Part shown: piece by piece, positions 63,933-64,000 of the stretch
Numbering within the stretch: position 1 is the first letter of the stretch
How the letters are laid out: every line of letters starts with the position of its first letter
Origin: Sphingomonas sp. LHG3406-1
GTDB lineage: Bacteria > Pseudomonadota > Alphaproteobacteria > Sphingomonadales > Sphingomonadaceae
Direction of reading: 5' to 3'
DNA: 64,000 bases
Assembly (NCBI RefSeq): GCF_029637485.1
Contig: NZ_CP069128.1
Coordinates: forward strand, 1,758,501-1,822,500
Notes under the pieces: generated by a model
Database searches by the model: none
Told to the model about the DNA's origin: nothing
The model's input: only the letters and a program-made list of their open reading frames with translations
Made by a program: the position numbers and the translations under genes

Positions 63933-64000
63933 CCTGGCGACGACCTACTCTTCCGCAGCTTAGGCTGAAGTACCATCGGCGCTGCCTGGTTTCACGGCCG
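63933..64000 (-). rRNA. rrf: 5S ribosomal RNA, 3' part only
   Basis: The last 68 nt or so of 5S rRNA are recognisable: CGATGGTACTTCAGC, then GCGGAAGAGTAGGTCGTCGCCAGG at the 3' end (given here in two parts). The 5' part and the rest of the rrn operon lie beyond the right edge. Confidence 0.9.

Overview
The window is a compact, GC-rich (roughly two-thirds G+C by eye) chromosomal segment of an alphaproteobacterium, most likely a member of the Sphingomonadales. The supporting signs are the ImuA-ImuB-DnaE2 SOS mutasome behind a GTTC-N7-GTTC LexA box, a GGAAC-N17-CGTT EcfG-type stress promoter, the 41-residue cysteine-poor bL36, the Sphingomonas-like cytochrome oxidase assembly cluster, an rrn operon ending in 5S then tRNA-fMet, and dispersed intergenic inverted repeats. 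I see no prophage, insertion sequence, integrase, plasmid origin or CRISPR array. The assignment comes from gene content and motifs only; no database search was possible.

Layout. 1-9.6 kb: an aa3-type cytochrome c oxidase locus on the minus strand (ctaC-ctaD, then ctaB, a 43-residue membrane protein, ctaG, ctaE, DUF983, SURF1 and a partial M16 peptidase). Two plus-strand genes, a cyclophilin and an HD-GYP protein, are wedged into its middle. 9.7-12.4 kb: pyrE, pdxJ, acpS, lepB. 12.4-16.9 kb: FKBP isomerase, rpsU, two convergent L,D-transpeptidases, a PilZ protein and a GDSL esterase. 16.9-26.8 kb: a YbbA/YbbP-like ABC system divergent from the esterase, a stress-promoter zinc-knuckle gene, cyclophilin, purT, small exported proteins, rpmJ, an M28 peptidase, galE and DUF2147. 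26.9-32.7 kb: the SOS mutagenesis operon imuA-imuB-dnaE2. 32.7-49.9 kb: fumC, sspB, HIT, an amino-acid permease, a PfkB/adenosine kinase, queG, an ABC exporter, a diguanylate cyclase, purEK, a large M16 peptidase and lepA.

50.2-52.3 kb holds a small module of unknown function: a LuxR-type HTH with a C-terminal membrane anchor, a helical protein, a polytopic membrane protein and a winged-helix protein, with a 50-residue ORF convergent to it. 52.4-61.8 kb combines gpmA and an M14 carboxypeptidase with histidine utilisation (hutH, hutG, hutI, hutU). Between hutH and hutG lie a blue-light LOV hybrid histidine kinase and a truncated membrane-sensor fragment. 61.8-63.6 kb holds a stand-alone ATP-dependent DNA ligase overlapping xth. 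The window ends in tRNA-fMet and the 3' part of 5S rRNA, both on the minus strand.

The most striking signal is the set of palindromic repeat elements that lie in frame inside all three mutasome genes: two sites in dnaE2, one in imuB, and the N-terminus of imuA. They add low-complexity segments to proteins that otherwise look intact. Other points worth checking are the LOV kinase beside the sensor remnant, the perfect 20-bp palindrome upstream of an L,D-transpeptidase gene, the EcfG-type promoter, the HutG metal-ligand substitution and the 50-52 kb module.
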